Made by a program: the position numbers and the translations under genes | NCBI GenBank assembly: GCA_944384925.1 | Contig: CALWVF010000032.1 | Location: 43,224-107,223 of the forward strand | From: an uncultured Clostridia bacterium | GTDB lineage: Bacteria > Bacillota > Clostridia > Oscillospirales > Acutalibacteraceae | Length of the DNA: 64,000 nucleotides | Direction of reading: 5' to 3' | Shown: in pieces, positions 27,544 to 36,744 of the stretch | Position numbering within the stretch: position 1 is the first letter of the stretch | How the letters are laid out: each line of letters opens with the position of its first letter | The notes under the pieces: generated by a model | The model's input: only the letters and a program-made list of their open reading frames with translations | What the model was told of the DNA's origin: nothing | Databases searched by the model: none

Positions 27544-28335
27544 TTATATTGTTAATTCGTAATCTATATTTTTGGTATTAAGGATTTTTATATATTCAAC
27601 TACTTTTGAAAGGAATACTGAGTTGCTTGGCCTTTTAAAAATAGCATCTTCATCATCGCAATTATCAAAAAATATTTTCTTGTAAAATGAAGTTTTTTTA
27701 TAATTTGCTTGGGTTATAGCGTTCCTAATAGCACTTTCAACACACTGTGGAGTTGTAGAATTATCATTTGCAATTCTGTTATATATATTTTTTACTAGAT
27801 TTCCTATACATGGCTCAGATGTCATTATTTTTAAAGATTCAAGTATATATTGATAACCTAGAACATTGGTATGAATACCTAAATCTATAACGGACTTTCT
27901 TATTAATTCATTGAATGTATTTTCAGTTGAGGTGGTAGTCTCTATTATAGGTTGTTTACAATTCATAACAAAAGCAATAGCGCCTGTTAGTGAATCTAAA
28001 CTAAATGGCTTTATGACATAATAGTTTGCACCTCGAGCAAAAGATTCTCTAGTAAATTCGTCCTCACCCCTTGCAGTAAGCATAATTATTTTAGGCATTT
28101 TTATAGGGGGCTTTTCTTTTAATTTTTTTAATACGCCGAGACCATCTAATTCTGGCATCATAATATCTAGCAATATTACGTCGGGCTTTAATGTATATAT
28201 TTGATTTAAGGCTTCAGTTCCATTGGTAGTTGTTGAACATACTTCGAAGCCTTCTATTGACGATAAATATTTTTTCAACACATCACATATCTCAGTATTA
28301 TCATCTGCAATTAATATTTTTATTGACTTATCCAT
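27544..28335 (-). CDS. spo0A: sporulation master response regulator Spo0A
   Basis: A 263-residue response regulator. The receiver domain has the acidic pair DD (residues 11-12), phospho-acceptor Asp57 in LLDIMMPELDG, the conserved Thr in MLTARGEDE and Lys in YVIKPF. The C-terminal DNA-binding domain carries the Spo0A-specific signatures IRKSVIDLGIHTNVLGYQYI and VESAIRNAITQAN. Phospho-Spo0A switches the cell into sporulation. I start at ATG 28335 behind AAAGGAAATT; an upstream in-frame ATG at 28407 overlaps the preceding gene. spoIVB, the usual neighbour, is absent; a small gene precedes it instead. Confidence 0.97.
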   Translation of the reverse strand: MDKSIKILIADDNTEICDVLKKYLSSIEGFEVCSTTTNGTEALNQIYTLKPDVILLDIMMPELDGLGVLKKLKEKPPIKMPKIIMLTARGEDEFTRESFARGANYYVIKPFSLDSLTGAIAFVMNCKQPIIETTTSTENTFNELIRKSVIDLGIHTNVLGYQYILESLKIMTSEPCIGNLVKNIYNRIANDNSTTPQCVESAIRNAITQANYKKTSFYKKIFFDNCDDEDAIFKRPSNSVFLSKVVEYIKILNTKNIDYELTI

Positions 28336-28366
28336 TACTTTAATTTCCTTTATTATTTTATCAAAT

Positions 28367-28660
28367 TTAGTTTGGTTTAATATTTGTGTATAAAATATCT
28401 GAAACAATATCTATTGCGCTCTCAGGCCTAACAGCATTTTCATATAAATATTTAATAATATTCAATGCATATTCCTTAGGAATACTAATATTTTTAATAT
28501 ATTCATCTTTTACAAAATCAGAGAAATTAGAAGAGATTTTTATGGTAAATATAGGCTTAGAATTAATAATTTCACTTAATAAGATATAAGATAAACTTTC
28601 TTCTTCCTGTAAATAGGGAATGCTAGAGAATTTTTTTGAATAGATAATTTCAGTTATCAT
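28367..28660 (-). CDS. small protein upstream of spo0A (possibly DUF6514-like)
   Basis: A 97-residue protein without membrane segments or clear domains. It looks like a small alpha/beta unit (SYILLSEIINSKPIFTIKI) with a helical C-terminal half (EYALNIIKYLYENAVRPESAIDIVSDIL). Small proteins of this size and pattern occur in Clostridia, and I believe DUF6514 fits, but this is memory. It ends 31 bases before spo0A and shares the promoter at 28709-28737. A link to Spo0A control is only suggested by position. Confidence 0.5.
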   Translation of the reverse strand: MITEIIYSKKFSSIPYLQEEESLSYILLSEIINSKPIFTIKISSNFSDFVKDEYIKNISIPKEYALNIIKYLYENAVRPESAIDIVSDILYTNIKPN

Positions 28661-28708
28661 GGTGCTACCCTTTCTTTGAAATAATTTTTATGAGTGCCCT
28701 TGATAAAG

Positions 28709-28737
28709 ATTATAAGTTTAAAATTTTGTTATTTCAA
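28709..28737 (-). promoter_or_regulatory. sigma-A-type promoter of the spo0A unit
   Basis: On the minus strand TTGAAA (28732-28737), 17 bases and TATAAT (28709-28714), about 50 bases before the small gene ahead of spo0A. Confidence 0.7.
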
Positions 28738-29111
28738 CAACAAAAAAACGAGTTTTTTCGATATGATATACGATAAAGCATCTAAATAGGTAAAATACTA
28801 ATAAATTAAACCATATTTATACGCTTAAATACAAGAGGATTTTATTATTTTCTACTAAAAAAACAATCCTATTAAATTTTAGAAATAATATATATAAATT
28901 TTTAATAAAATGTTTATATTAATTAAGTTAAATGTAATTAATAAGTTTAATTATATTTATTTAAAATAGTTAATATATATAATTATTAAGAAAAAATAGA
29001 TTATGAATAAAATATTATATCATTAAGTAAATAGTATTAATTTTATGTGAAGACCTATATAAAAATACTATGTTATCTTTAAATAACTAGGTTTATATTA
29101 TATACTTAAGA

Positions 29112-29140
29112 CTGACAAAGTGAAGTGTTTACTTTGCCAG
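29112..29140 (-). terminator. hairpin after dpaB
   Basis: CTGACAAAGT (29112-29121) pairs with ACTTTGCCAG (29131-29140) with one G-T pair; only a weak U run follows on the minus strand. Confidence 0.55.
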
Positions 29141-29150
29141 CCTTTAAAAT

Positions 29151-29723
29151 TTAGCAAAAAATAGGTTGTATTTGTTGCTTATTGATTGCATATTCTAGTG
29201 AATCTGGAATTAATTCGAAATTTGCGACTAAAGAATTAGGTTTATTTTTAGGATCATCTTGTTTCATAGGAACAAAATAAATATTTTTTGTGTTTAATAG
29301 TTTTCCTATATTTTGTGCAGTAGCGCCCAATGCATCATTTGTAGCTAGAGAAATTAATACTGGACGTCCAATTCTTAAATGGGATTTTGTGGCCATTGTG
29401 ACAGGGGTATCTGTTATAGCGTTACATATTTTAGCTAAGGTATTTCCTGTGCAAGGTGATATTAATAATATATCCACTAGTTTTTTAGGGCCAATTGGCT
29501 CGGCATCATTTATTGAATTAATGATTTTCTTACCACACATTTTCTCTATTTGCTCTACAAAATCTGAGGCTTTACCAAATCTTGTGTCTATATTATATGC
29601 ATTGAAAGACATTATTGGCAATATGCTGTGGCCTAGATCTAAAAGTCTTTGTAATTGATCTATAGATTTTGAGAAAGTACAAAATGACCCACATAAAGCA
29701 AAACCTATTTTTAATGCTTTCAT
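29151..29723 (-). CDS. dpaB: dipicolinate synthase subunit B
   Basis: A 190-residue flavoprotein-like subunit (SpoVFB). It shows the FMN-binding ALCGSFCTFSKSIDQL start, LLISPCTGNTLAKICNAITDTPVTMATKSHLR and ISLATNDALGATAQNIG. With DpaA it makes dipicolinic acid from the lysine-pathway intermediate in the mother cell; the acid is then loaded into the forespore by SpoVA proteins. It overlaps dpaA by 4 bases and has GAGGAGG upstream. Confidence 0.95.
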   Translation of the reverse strand: MKALKIGFALCGSFCTFSKSIDQLQRLLDLGHSILPIMSFNAYNIDTRFGKASDFVEQIEKMCGKKIINSINDAEPIGPKKLVDILLISPCTGNTLAKICNAITDTPVTMATKSHLRIGRPVLISLATNDALGATAQNIGKLLNTKNIYFVPMKQDDPKNKPNSLVANFELIPDSLEYAINKQQIQPIFC

Positions 29724-30589
29724 TCAAATTCCTCCTCAATTATATTATAAATAGTCGTTTTTATAATTTCTCCTGCAGCTTTTGGAGCAACTTTTCCAGG
29801 GAGTGATAACGCTTGTATTGACTTTATCCCTAATCTTTGAGCAGCTTCAAAATCTACACCGCCAGGCAGTGATGCTAAATCAATTACTAAAGAACTTTCA
29901 GCAGATAATGCTAAAACATGAGCATCAAAGATCATAGAAGGAATTGTATTAAATATAATATCATAATTTTTTGTTTTATATATTTCCGATGTCTTTATAG
30001 ATTTATATCCTGCCAATTCTATCCACGTTAAATCCTCATTTTTTCTTGCGCTTACTGTAACATTTGCTCCCATTCCTTTTAACATATTTGATAAAACTTT
30101 ACCTATTCTACCAAATCCTGCAACTAAGCAATTTGAACCATGTATTGTAGAAGGATATTCACGCATAGCAATTTCAATAGCTCCCTCAGCTGTTGGTATG
30201 GCATTTTTTATACTGAATTCGCTTCTTTCAAAATAATCGTATATTAATGCCTCATTCCAATATTTACTTGTTTTTATAAGCTTCGATTTCATTCCACAAA
30301 ACATGATTTTTTCCTTTAATTCTTTTGCCAGTTGATTGTTAAGATAAATTTTTTCGTTTGAATATGGAGCATTTATGGTCACGTTATCTTTTGTCGCAGG
30401 TAACGGTAAAATTATATATTCACTTTTTGATAACAATTCACTTATATTACATTTTACTACACCATTATAAAAGTTTATTTTGTCTATTCCTGAAACATAA
30501 ACGTTATAACCATCTGCAGCAATAGACTCTGCCATAGCAACCTGGCGTTTATCCCCTCCGATAATTCCAAAATTATTTATTTTAGACAT
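29720..30589 (-). CDS. dpaA: dipicolinate synthase subunit A
   Basis: A 289-residue dehydrogenase-like subunit (SpoVFA). It has an N-terminal domain with GGDKRQVAMAESIAADGYNVYVSG and a Rossmann domain with VAGFGRIGKVLSNMLKGMGANVTVSAR near residue 152, then DLASLPGGVDFEAAQRLGIKSIQALSLPGKVAPKAAGEII. Start ATG 30589 follows AAAGGAGGTAAC. It is the first gene of dpaAB. In Bacillus subtilis the operon is sigma-K dependent; a sigma-K-like pattern is at 30624. Confidence 0.96.
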   Translation of the reverse strand: MSKINNFGIIGGDKRQVAMAESIAADGYNVYVSGIDKINFYNGVVKCNISELLSKSEYIILPLPATKDNVTINAPYSNEKIYLNNQLAKELKEKIMFCGMKSKLIKTSKYWNEALIYDYFERSEFSIKNAIPTAEGAIEIAMREYPSTIHGSNCLVAGFGRIGKVLSNMLKGMGANVTVSARKNEDLTWIELAGYKSIKTSEIYKTKNYDIIFNTIPSMIFDAHVLALSAESSLVIDLASLPGGVDFEAAQRLGIKSIQALSLPGKVAPKAAGEIIKTTIYNIIEEEFE

Positions 30590-30623
30590 ACACAGTTACC
30601 TCCTTTAACGAGATACTATATAA

Positions 30624-30652
30624 TATATTATGAATTTATCCATATAGGTGTT
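30624..30652 (-). promoter_or_regulatory. possible sigma-K promoter of dpaAB
   Basis: On the minus strand CATAATATA (30624-30632) fits the sigma-K -10 form CATANNNTA, with AACAC (30648-30652) 15 bases upstream as a -35 of AC type. Loose consensus, so tentative. Confidence 0.35.
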
Positions 30653-30768
30653 CTTTATATTCTTTAATTGTTATAATATTTAATTAAAAAATTTTTATAA
30701 AAAACTATTTATTATACGGATAAAATGAAATATAATATAAATATATGGAATTCAAGGAGTGTTTAGCG

Positions 30769-32142
30769 TTGAGTAATAAGGATATTCTTGATAAAGTTAA
30801 AAAAATACATTTTGTTGGTATAGGTGGTTCAGGAATGTGCCCTATGGCTGAGATTATGATTAATATGGGATTTAAAGTTAGTGGCTCGGATATTTATGAA
30901 TCTGATACTTTACAGAGGTTTTATAATTTAAATGTACCTATTACAATTGGACATAAAAAGGAAAATGTTGGGGATGCTGAGCTTGTTGTTTATTCTGCTG
31001 CTGTTCATGATGATAACCCTGAACTTATAGAAGCAAGGGAGAGGCATATACCACTAATGGAGAGGGCGGTTTTATTAGGAATATTAACTCAAAAGTATAA
31101 AATGCCTATAGCAGTTTCTGGAACTCATGGTAAAACTACGACAACAGCAATGCTTACTCAAATTTTAGTTAATGCTGGGTATGATCCAAGTGCTGTGATA
31201 GGAGGGAAATTGCCGTTTATAGGAGGTAATGGGAGAGTTGGAAAATCAGATATTATTGTATGCGAAGCTTGTGAATATGTTGATACGTTTTTGCAACTTA
31301 CACCAGAAATGTCTGTGATATTAAATATCGATGCTGATCACTTAGATTATTTTGGAAATTTAGAAAATATACAAAAATCATTTAATAAGTTTATTAACAA
31401 AACTAATAAAGTAGTTTTTGTTAATGGAGATGACCCTAACATAGACCCAGTTATAGTAAATTCAGGTAAAGAAATAGTAAAATTTGGTTTAGGCAAAAAT
31501 AATGATTATCAGGCAAAAATTACAGATTCAAATAAGAGTGTAGGTAAGTCTTTTAGGTTAATGAAAAATGGACATAAGATAGAAGACATTAATTTGCAAG
31601 TACTAGGTGAACACAATGTATATAACGCACTTGCTGCAGCATCTGTAGCACATTATTTGGGAGTAAAACCATTACAGATTGCTGAATCACTAAATCAATT
31701 TTCAGGTGTACACAGACGTTTTGAAATACTGGGAGAGATTAACGGAGTGGTAGTAGCAGATGATTTTGCACATCATCCAACAGAAATAAAAGCAGTGTTG
31801 AATGCAGCAACAAGTCTTGGATTTAACAGGGTTATCACAGCGTTTCAACCTCACACCTACTCAAGAACATATATGTTGATAGATGATTTTGCTGAAGCAC
31901 TATCGATTGCAGATAAAGCAATTATTTCAGAGATTTTAGCAGTTAGAGAGACAAATATATATGACATATATGCCGAGGATTTATGCGATAAAATAGAAAA
32001 TTCAGTTTATTTAAAAACTTTTGAGGAGATAGCCGATTTTATTTGTGATTATGTAAAAGAAGGAGATCTGGTTATTACTATGGGTGGGGGAAATATCTAT
32101 AAGTGTGCACAAATGATTATTGATAAATTAGGAAATAAATAA
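30769..32142 (+). CDS. murC: UDP-N-acetylmuramate--L-alanine ligase
   Basis: A 457-residue Mur ligase adding L-Ala to UDP-MurNAc in peptidoglycan synthesis. It has the N-terminal UDP-sugar loop GIGGSGMCPMAEI, the ATP loop SGTHGKTTTTAM near residue 115, the DHLDYF motif and HRRFEILGE...DDFAHHPTEIKAVL near residue 320. I choose TTG 30769, seven bases after AAGGAGTG; the ATG at 30745 precedes that site. It is divergent from dpaA. Length is typical for Firmicutes MurC. Confidence 0.97.
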   Translation: MSNKDILDKVKKIHFVGIGGSGMCPMAEIMINMGFKVSGSDIYESDTLQRFYNLNVPITIGHKKENVGDAELVVYSAAVHDDNPELIEARERHIPLMERAVLLGILTQKYKMPIAVSGTHGKTTTTAMLTQILVNAGYDPSAVIGGKLPFIGGNGRVGKSDIIVCEACEYVDTFLQLTPEMSVILNIDADHLDYFGNLENIQKSFNKFINKTNKVVFVNGDDPNIDPVIVNSGKEIVKFGLGKNNDYQAKITDSNKSVGKSFRLMKNGHKIEDINLQVLGEHNVYNALAAASVAHYLGVKPLQIAESLNQFSGVHRRFEILGEINGVVVADDFAHHPTEIKAVLNAATSLGFNRVITAFQPHTYSRTYMLIDDFAEALSIADKAIISEILAVRETNIYDIYAEDLCDKIENSVYLKTFEEIADFICDYVKEGDLVITMGGGNIYKCAQMIIDKLGNK

Positions 32143-32221
32143 TAGCTAAAAGTATAGATTTGTATTTTTATTTTTTAAATTAAAAATTTTATAATTTAAT
32201 AAGTTTTGTTATTATATTTGC

Positions 32222-32250
32222 TTGACAAATGAGTATTTAAATTATATAAT
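32222..32250 (+). promoter_or_regulatory. perfect sigma-A promoter before the DUF177-rpmF pair
   Basis: TTGACA (32222-32227), exactly 17 bases and TATAAT (32245-32250): a full consensus match, as expected for a ribosomal protein operon. Confidence 0.9.
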
Positions 32251-32276
32251 TAGTTGGTGTAATGTTGAGGTGTAAT

Positions 32277-32786
32277 ATGGATCTTAAATTAGAGAAAGTA
32301 TTTCTTAATGAGGGAGAATGTATAAGTGTTCAGTACTGTTTAGAAATGTCGGATATATGTTTTAGTGGAACTAAACCATTTCGTACTCCGGTAAAAACAG
32401 ATGTAAGTATTGAAAATCATGCAGGAACTGTTTATTTAAAAGCTAATGTAGAATTTGATTTTCATACTAGTTGCGATAGGTGTGCAGTTGATATTTTAAA
32501 AAGATTTAATTATACATTTAATCACATTTTAAAATTAGCAGTAGATGAAAATTGTGATGAAAATTCTATAGTAATTGAAAACTATAAGTTAGATTTAGAT
32601 AAGCTACTAATCGATGATATATTACTAGAAACTCCTTCTAAATTTTTATGTAGTGATGACTGCAAGGGACTTTGCCTAAACTGTGGACAAAACCTTAATC
32701 AAGGTATGTGTGGTTGCAATACATATCAAGGAGAACTCCATTTTGAAGTTCTAAAAAGTTTAATAAATGAAAATACAAAAAATTAA
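32277..32786 (+). CDS. YceD/DUF177 family protein
   Basis: A 169-residue YceD-family protein. The family signature is in residues 60-70 (TSCDRCAVDI), with a C-terminal zinc-finger-like CSDDCKGLCLNCGQNLNQGMCGC. DUF177 proteins are encoded just before rpmF in most bacteria and have been linked to 23S rRNA processing. ATG 32277 follows GAGGTG; the ATG at 32262 precedes the site. It ends 38 bases before rpmF and shares its promoter. Confidence 0.92.
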   Translation: MDLKLEKVFLNEGECISVQYCLEMSDICFSGTKPFRTPVKTDVSIENHAGTVYLKANVEFDFHTSCDRCAVDILKRFNYTFNHILKLAVDENCDENSIVIENYKLDLDKLLIDDILLETPSKFLCSDDCKGLCLNCGQNLNQGMCGCNTYQGELHFEVLKSLINENTKN

Positions 32787-32824
32787 TTTGTATTTAACTT
32801 ACTATTTATAAGGAGGTGCTGACG

Positions 32825-33007
32825 ATGGCGGTACCTAAGAGAAAAGTTTCTAAAGCAAGAAGAGACAAAAGACGCTCTAATGTTTGGAAAATTAGTGCTC
32901 CTTCTTTAGTAAAATGCTCGCAATGTGGGGAATTTAAAACCACACATAGAGTTTGTAAGGAATGCGGCTACTATAATGGTAGAGAAGTTATTAAAAAGGA
33001 AGCTTAA
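32825..33007 (+). CDS. rpmF: ribosomal protein L32
   Basis: A 60-residue L32 with the classical AVPKRKVSKARRDKRRSN start and an intact zinc ribbon, CSQC...CKEC. It is the zinc-binding form of L32, of the large ribosomal subunit. Start ATG 32825 is behind GGAGGTG. A terminator follows. Confidence 0.97.
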   Translation: MAVPKRKVSKARRDKRRSNVWKISAPSLVKCSQCGEFKTTHRVCKECGYYNGREVIKKEA

Positions 33008-33047
33008 ATTTCCTATATAGCTTTTGATACTTAAACTTTCTTAGATA

Positions 33048-33078
33048 AGAGGAGGAGTTGATCCTTCTCTATTTTTTT
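33048..33078 (+). terminator. terminator of the DUF177-rpmF operon
   Basis: AGAGGAGGA (33048-33056) pairs with TCCTTCTCT (33062-33070, one G-T), with ATTTTTTTA after it. A second dyad, ATATGATT...AATCATAT, lies at about 33090-33109. Confidence 0.85.
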
Positions 33079-33202
33079 AATGTAATTGCCATATGATTGC
33101 GTAATCATATAGTTTTGGATCAATTTTTAGATATACTTATATTAAGTATTTATATAATGTGTTATTATTTATAGTTAGCAAAATTTTATAAGAGGAGTAG
33201 TG

Positions 33203-34534
33203 GTGTATTTGTCTAAACCTATAGTTGCAATTGTTGGAAGGCCAAATGTTGGTAAATCTACTTTATTTAATAAACTTATAGGTAAGAGAGTATCTATTGT
33301 TGATGATACTCCTGGTATTACTCGAGATAGAATATACGGAGAGTGTGAATGGGAAAATAAAAGATTTACTTTAATTGATACAGGAGGAATCGAACCTTAT
33401 TCAAAGGATTTAATTTTAGCTCAAATGAGGCGCCAGGCAGAACTAGCTATTGAATCTGCAGATGTTATAATATTAGTTACTGATTTAAAATCAGGATTAG
33501 TGGCTGCAGATAAAGAAGTTGCAGAAATGTTGCAAAAAAGTGGAAAACCTATTATATTATGTGTTAATAAGTGTGATAAAATCGGAGATACAGATATTGG
33601 TGTTTATGAATTTTATAACTTGGGATTAGGGGAACCAATTAGAGTATCTTCCATTCATGGGCATGGAACTGGTGATTTGCTAGATGATATTATTAAAATG
33701 TTACCTAAAGAATTTGAAAATGAAGAAGATGAAGAAGTCATAAATGTATCTATTATCGGTAAGCCAAATGTTGGAAAATCATCTTTAGTAAATAAAATTA
33801 CAGGTAGTGAAAGAAGCATTGTATCAAATATTGCTGGGACCACTAGAGATGCTATTAATAGCTTAGTAGAAAATAATTATGGTAAATTTAATTTTATTGA
33901 TACAGCCGGACTAAGGAGAAAAAATAGAGTTGATAATAAAATAGAAAAATATAGTGTTATTAGAGCGATGATGTCGGTAGAAAACTCAGATGTATGTGTT
34001 ATTATGATAGATGCCATAGAGGGTTTTACAGAACAAGACTCAAAAGTTGCAGGACTAGCTCATGAGGCAGGTAAAGCATGTATTGTAGCTGTAAATAAAT
34101 GGGATGCAATTGAAAAAAATGAAAAAACAATGCAGAATTATAAAAGCAAGTTATCTAAGGACTTTTCATTTATGTCTTATGTGCCTATTATATTTATTTC
34201 AGCGAAAACGGGGCAAAGATTAGATAAATTATTTTCTCTTATTAAAGATGTAGCTAATAATAATGCTATGAGAATATCTACAGGAACATTGAATGAGTTG
34301 CTTGCACAAGCGATTATTAGAGTTCAACCACCAACAGATAAAGGAAAAAGACTAAAAATATTTTATATGACACAAGTTTCTACAAAACCTCCAACATTTG
34401 TATTTTTTGTAAATTCTGCTGACCTTTTTCATTTTTCTTATCAAAGATATATTGAAAATACAATTAGAGATACCTTTGGTTTAAAAGGAACTCCAATTCG
34501 TTTTGTAATTAGAGAACGAGGGGATAAAAAGTAA
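33203..34534 (+). CDS. der: ribosome assembly GTPase Der (EngA)
   Basis: A 443-residue double-GTPase of 50S subunit maturation. The two G domains show GRPNVGKSTLF near residue 11 and GKPNVGKSSLV near residue 185, with DTPGIT/DTGG and AGTTRDA/DTAGLRRK, and NKCD and NKWD G4 motifs. A KH-like C-terminal domain ends IRFVIRERGDKK. Possible starts are GTG 33200, GTG 33203 and TTG 33209; I use 33203, five bases after AGAGGAG. It is directly followed by plsY. Confidence 0.96.
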   Translation: MYLSKPIVAIVGRPNVGKSTLFNKLIGKRVSIVDDTPGITRDRIYGECEWENKRFTLIDTGGIEPYSKDLILAQMRRQAELAIESADVIILVTDLKSGLVAADKEVAEMLQKSGKPIILCVNKCDKIGDTDIGVYEFYNLGLGEPIRVSSIHGHGTGDLLDDIIKMLPKEFENEEDEEVINVSIIGKPNVGKSSLVNKITGSERSIVSNIAGTTRDAINSLVENNYGKFNFIDTAGLRRKNRVDNKIEKYSVIRAMMSVENSDVCVIMIDAIEGFTEQDSKVAGLAHEAGKACIVAVNKWDAIEKNEKTMQNYKSKLSKDFSFMSYVPIIFISAKTGQRLDKLFSLIKDVANNNAMRISTGTLNELLAQAIIRVQPPTDKGKRLKIFYMTQVSTKPPTFVFFVNSADLFHFSYQRYIENTIRDTFGLKGTPIRFVIRERGDKK

Positions 34535-34549
34535 ATTGGAGGTGTTGTT

Positions 34550-35281
34550 GTGTTGATTGAGCTTAATTTACTTAGTTTAACTGATTTTTTTTATCTTATT
34601 TTAATAATGATAATATCTTATTTACTAGGGAGCGTAAGTTTTTCAATTATATCTACAAAGATATTATCTAATAATTTAGATATTAGAAATGTAGGAAGTG
34701 GTAATGCAGGATTAACTAATGTTTTGAGATCTGCAGGAAAACTTCCAGCAATAATAACATTTTTAGGAGACTTCTTAAAAGGAATAATTGCTATTGCATT
34801 AACATATTTAATTTTAAAAAATGGCAAGTTTATTAGTATTAAAAATTTTGAAATCATTTATTATATAGCCTGTGTTTCGGGGCTATTTTGCTTAATAGGT
34901 CATTTATATCCGTGTTTTTTCAATTTTAAAGGAGGCAAGGGAGTTCTAACATCCTCTGCTATTGTTTTAATGATAAATTGGCGTGTATTTTTATGCATTG
35001 TTCTAGTATTTATTATTGTACTTGTTATTTTTAAAATTGTTTCACTAGCATCTATTTCAGCGGCAATATCATTGCCAGTAACAAATTTTGTAATTTTACT
35101 TTTTGATGATTATAATTTAAGTAATAAACATTATATATCATTTAATTTTGTGATAATATCTAGCTTATTGTTTTTAATTTATTCGTTAATGGTTATATAT
35201 GCACATCGTACGAATATCAAGCGAATTATTCTTGGAACCGAAAGAAAAATAGGACAGGAGCGTAATAATAAAAATTTATAG
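34550..35281 (+). CDS. plsY: glycerol-3-phosphate acyltransferase PlsY
   Basis: A 243-residue membrane enzyme with about five to six hydrophobic segments. It shows the PlsY motifs GSVSFSIISTKI near residue 27, the glycine-rich GSGNAGLTNVLRSAGK near residue 50 and HLYPCFFNFKGGKGVLTSS near residue 121. It makes lysophosphatidate from acyl-phosphate and glycerol 3-phosphate, the first step of phospholipid synthesis. It starts 15 bases after der (GTG 34550 behind GGAGGTG). Confidence 0.96.
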   Translation: MLIELNLLSLTDFFYLILIMIISYLLGSVSFSIISTKILSNNLDIRNVGSGNAGLTNVLRSAGKLPAIITFLGDFLKGIIAIALTYLILKNGKFISIKNFEIIYYIACVSGLFCLIGHLYPCFFNFKGGKGVLTSSAIVLMINWRVFLCIVLVFIIVLVIFKIVSLASISAAISLPVTNFVILLFDDYNLSNKHYISFNFVIISSLLFLIYSLMVIYAHRTNIKRIILGTERKIGQERNNKNL

Positions 35282-35317
35282 TAAATATTTATATTAAATC
35301 TTATTGTTAATTAACAA

Positions 35318-35349
35318 AAATATCCTCCGGTTAATTTCGGAGGATATTT
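35318..35349. terminator. bidirectional terminator plsY / htrA
   Basis: AAATATCCTCCG (35318-35329) pairs with CGGAGGATATTT (35338-35349) between convergent genes. Confidence 0.9.
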
Positions 35350-35350
35350 G

Positions 35351-36676
35351 TTATTTTTGGTTTTCACCTTTGTCTGATAATAGAGTAATGTTAACATCAA
35401 ATGTTGATGCTGGAGATAAATCATTTGAAGGTCGATATATGGTAAGAGTTACTTTTTCTCCTTCTTTATATTTTGTTAGTTCACTATATAATACATCAAA
35501 TCCAGTTATACTAATATTATTTATCTTTGTAATTATATCTCCAGGTTTTACGTCACTTTGAGATAATGAACTATTATCATTTATTTCAACAATAATAATT
35601 CCCTGAGGAACTTTGTAAATTTGAGATTGATAGTTTGTAACTACCTTTCCGCTGATTCCTATCTTTACTCTATTAGAAACATAACCATGGTTAATTAAGT
35701 CATCTACTATTGATTTTACTGTGTTAATAGGAATAGCGAATCCAATACCTTCATATCCAGGGGAAACTATTTTAGAAGTGTTAATTCCAATTACTTGACC
35801 ATACATATTTATAAGAGCACCGCCTGAATTGCCTGGATTAATGGCAGCATCTGTTTGTATATATTTAACTAAACTTTGAGAAGAACCAACAGAACGGTTA
35901 AGAGCTGAAATACATCCTCTAGTAAGAGAATTTGCAAAATCTAATCCTCCAGGGTTACCTATAGCTATTACCCAATTACCAACCGAAAGATTATCTGAGT
36001 TTCCAAATTTTGGACATGATAAATTAGAAGCATCTATTTTTATAACTGCAAGGTCCGTGCGAGTATCGTATCCGACAACAGAAGCAGGATATTCTTGGCC
36101 AGTGCTTAATACTACTTTTATTCGATAATTTTTTGAGTCTCCTATTACATGAGAATTCGTAATTATATACCCATTTTCACTCATTACAATACCAGAGCCT
36201 TCACCTTTTGGATCAGATGTTATATTAGAATTTTGATCATATATAACTATACCTACGACTGATGGTGAAATTGAAGAATAGATTTGTTCAGCAGATAAAT
36301 AATTTTCGTTATTAGCTGGATCTTCAATATTTAATGATGCTTCTCCATAGTTAAATTTAGGTAGGTTTTCATCGGTGCTTTGACTATTTTCATTTTTGTT
36401 AGTTATTAAATTCATGAATGAATTGTTTTCTCTATATTTGTATTCTTTAAATAATAGCATGGCTAACGATGAAATCAACAATATAAGTAAAACCACTATA
36501 GCTAAAATGTATATTTTTGTAGATTTATTTGAGTTTGAATTTTTTAAGCTATTGTTAATTGGATAATCATTTTTAAATGTATAATCAATAAATTCATTTT
36601 TATATTTTTGAGAATTATAGGGGTTTTCATTGTTTTCATTTTTTACATTAAAATTTTCCTTGTCGCTATTATTCAT
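35351..36676 (-). CDS. membrane-anchored HtrA/DegP-like serine protease
   Basis: A 441-residue protein: an Asn-rich cytoplasmic tail, one membrane anchor at about residues 55-76, and a trypsin-like domain with His176 (TNSHVIG), Asp208 (TRTDLAVI) and Ser284 (NPGNSGGAL), then a PDZ domain from about 345. It degrades or refolds damaged exported proteins outside the membrane. The gene lies third behind a response regulator and a sensor kinase on the same strand, an arrangement like CssRS with HtrA in secretion stress. Ribosome binding site is weak. Confidence 0.94.
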   Translation of the reverse strand: MNNSDKENFNVKNENNENPYNSQKYKNEFIDYTFKNDYPINNSLKNSNSNKSTKIYILAIVVLLILLISSLAMLLFKEYKYRENNSFMNLITNKNENSQSTDENLPKFNYGEASLNIEDPANNENYLSAEQIYSSISPSVVGIVIYDQNSNITSDPKGEGSGIVMSENGYIITNSHVIGDSKNYRIKVVLSTGQEYPASVVGYDTRTDLAVIKIDASNLSCPKFGNSDNLSVGNWVIAIGNPGGLDFANSLTRGCISALNRSVGSSQSLVKYIQTDAAINPGNSGGALINMYGQVIGINTSKIVSPGYEGIGFAIPINTVKSIVDDLINHGYVSNRVKIGISGKVVTNYQSQIYKVPQGIIIVEINDNSSLSQSDVKPGDIITKINNISITGFDVLYSELTKYKEGEKVTLTIYRPSNDLSPASTFDVNITLLSDKGENQK

Positions 36677-36744
36677 AGTATCACGCCTTGTACAATAGAT
36701 TTTTATTAAAGTATATATTAATAAATTTAAAAAGATGTTATATA

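Larger units (their letters stand above)
28661..29150. other. intergenic region between spo0A unit and dpaB
   Basis: About 490 very AT-rich bases. It holds the spo0A-unit promoter at 28709-28737, the dyad CGATATGATATACG near 28759, and the dpaB hairpin at 29112-29140. No gene is supported. Confidence 0.6.

Noticed and set aside
28367..28407. Longer Spo0A beginning at 28407
   Set aside because: It would overlap the preceding gene and lacks a ribosome binding site; AAAGGAAATT precedes ATG 28335.
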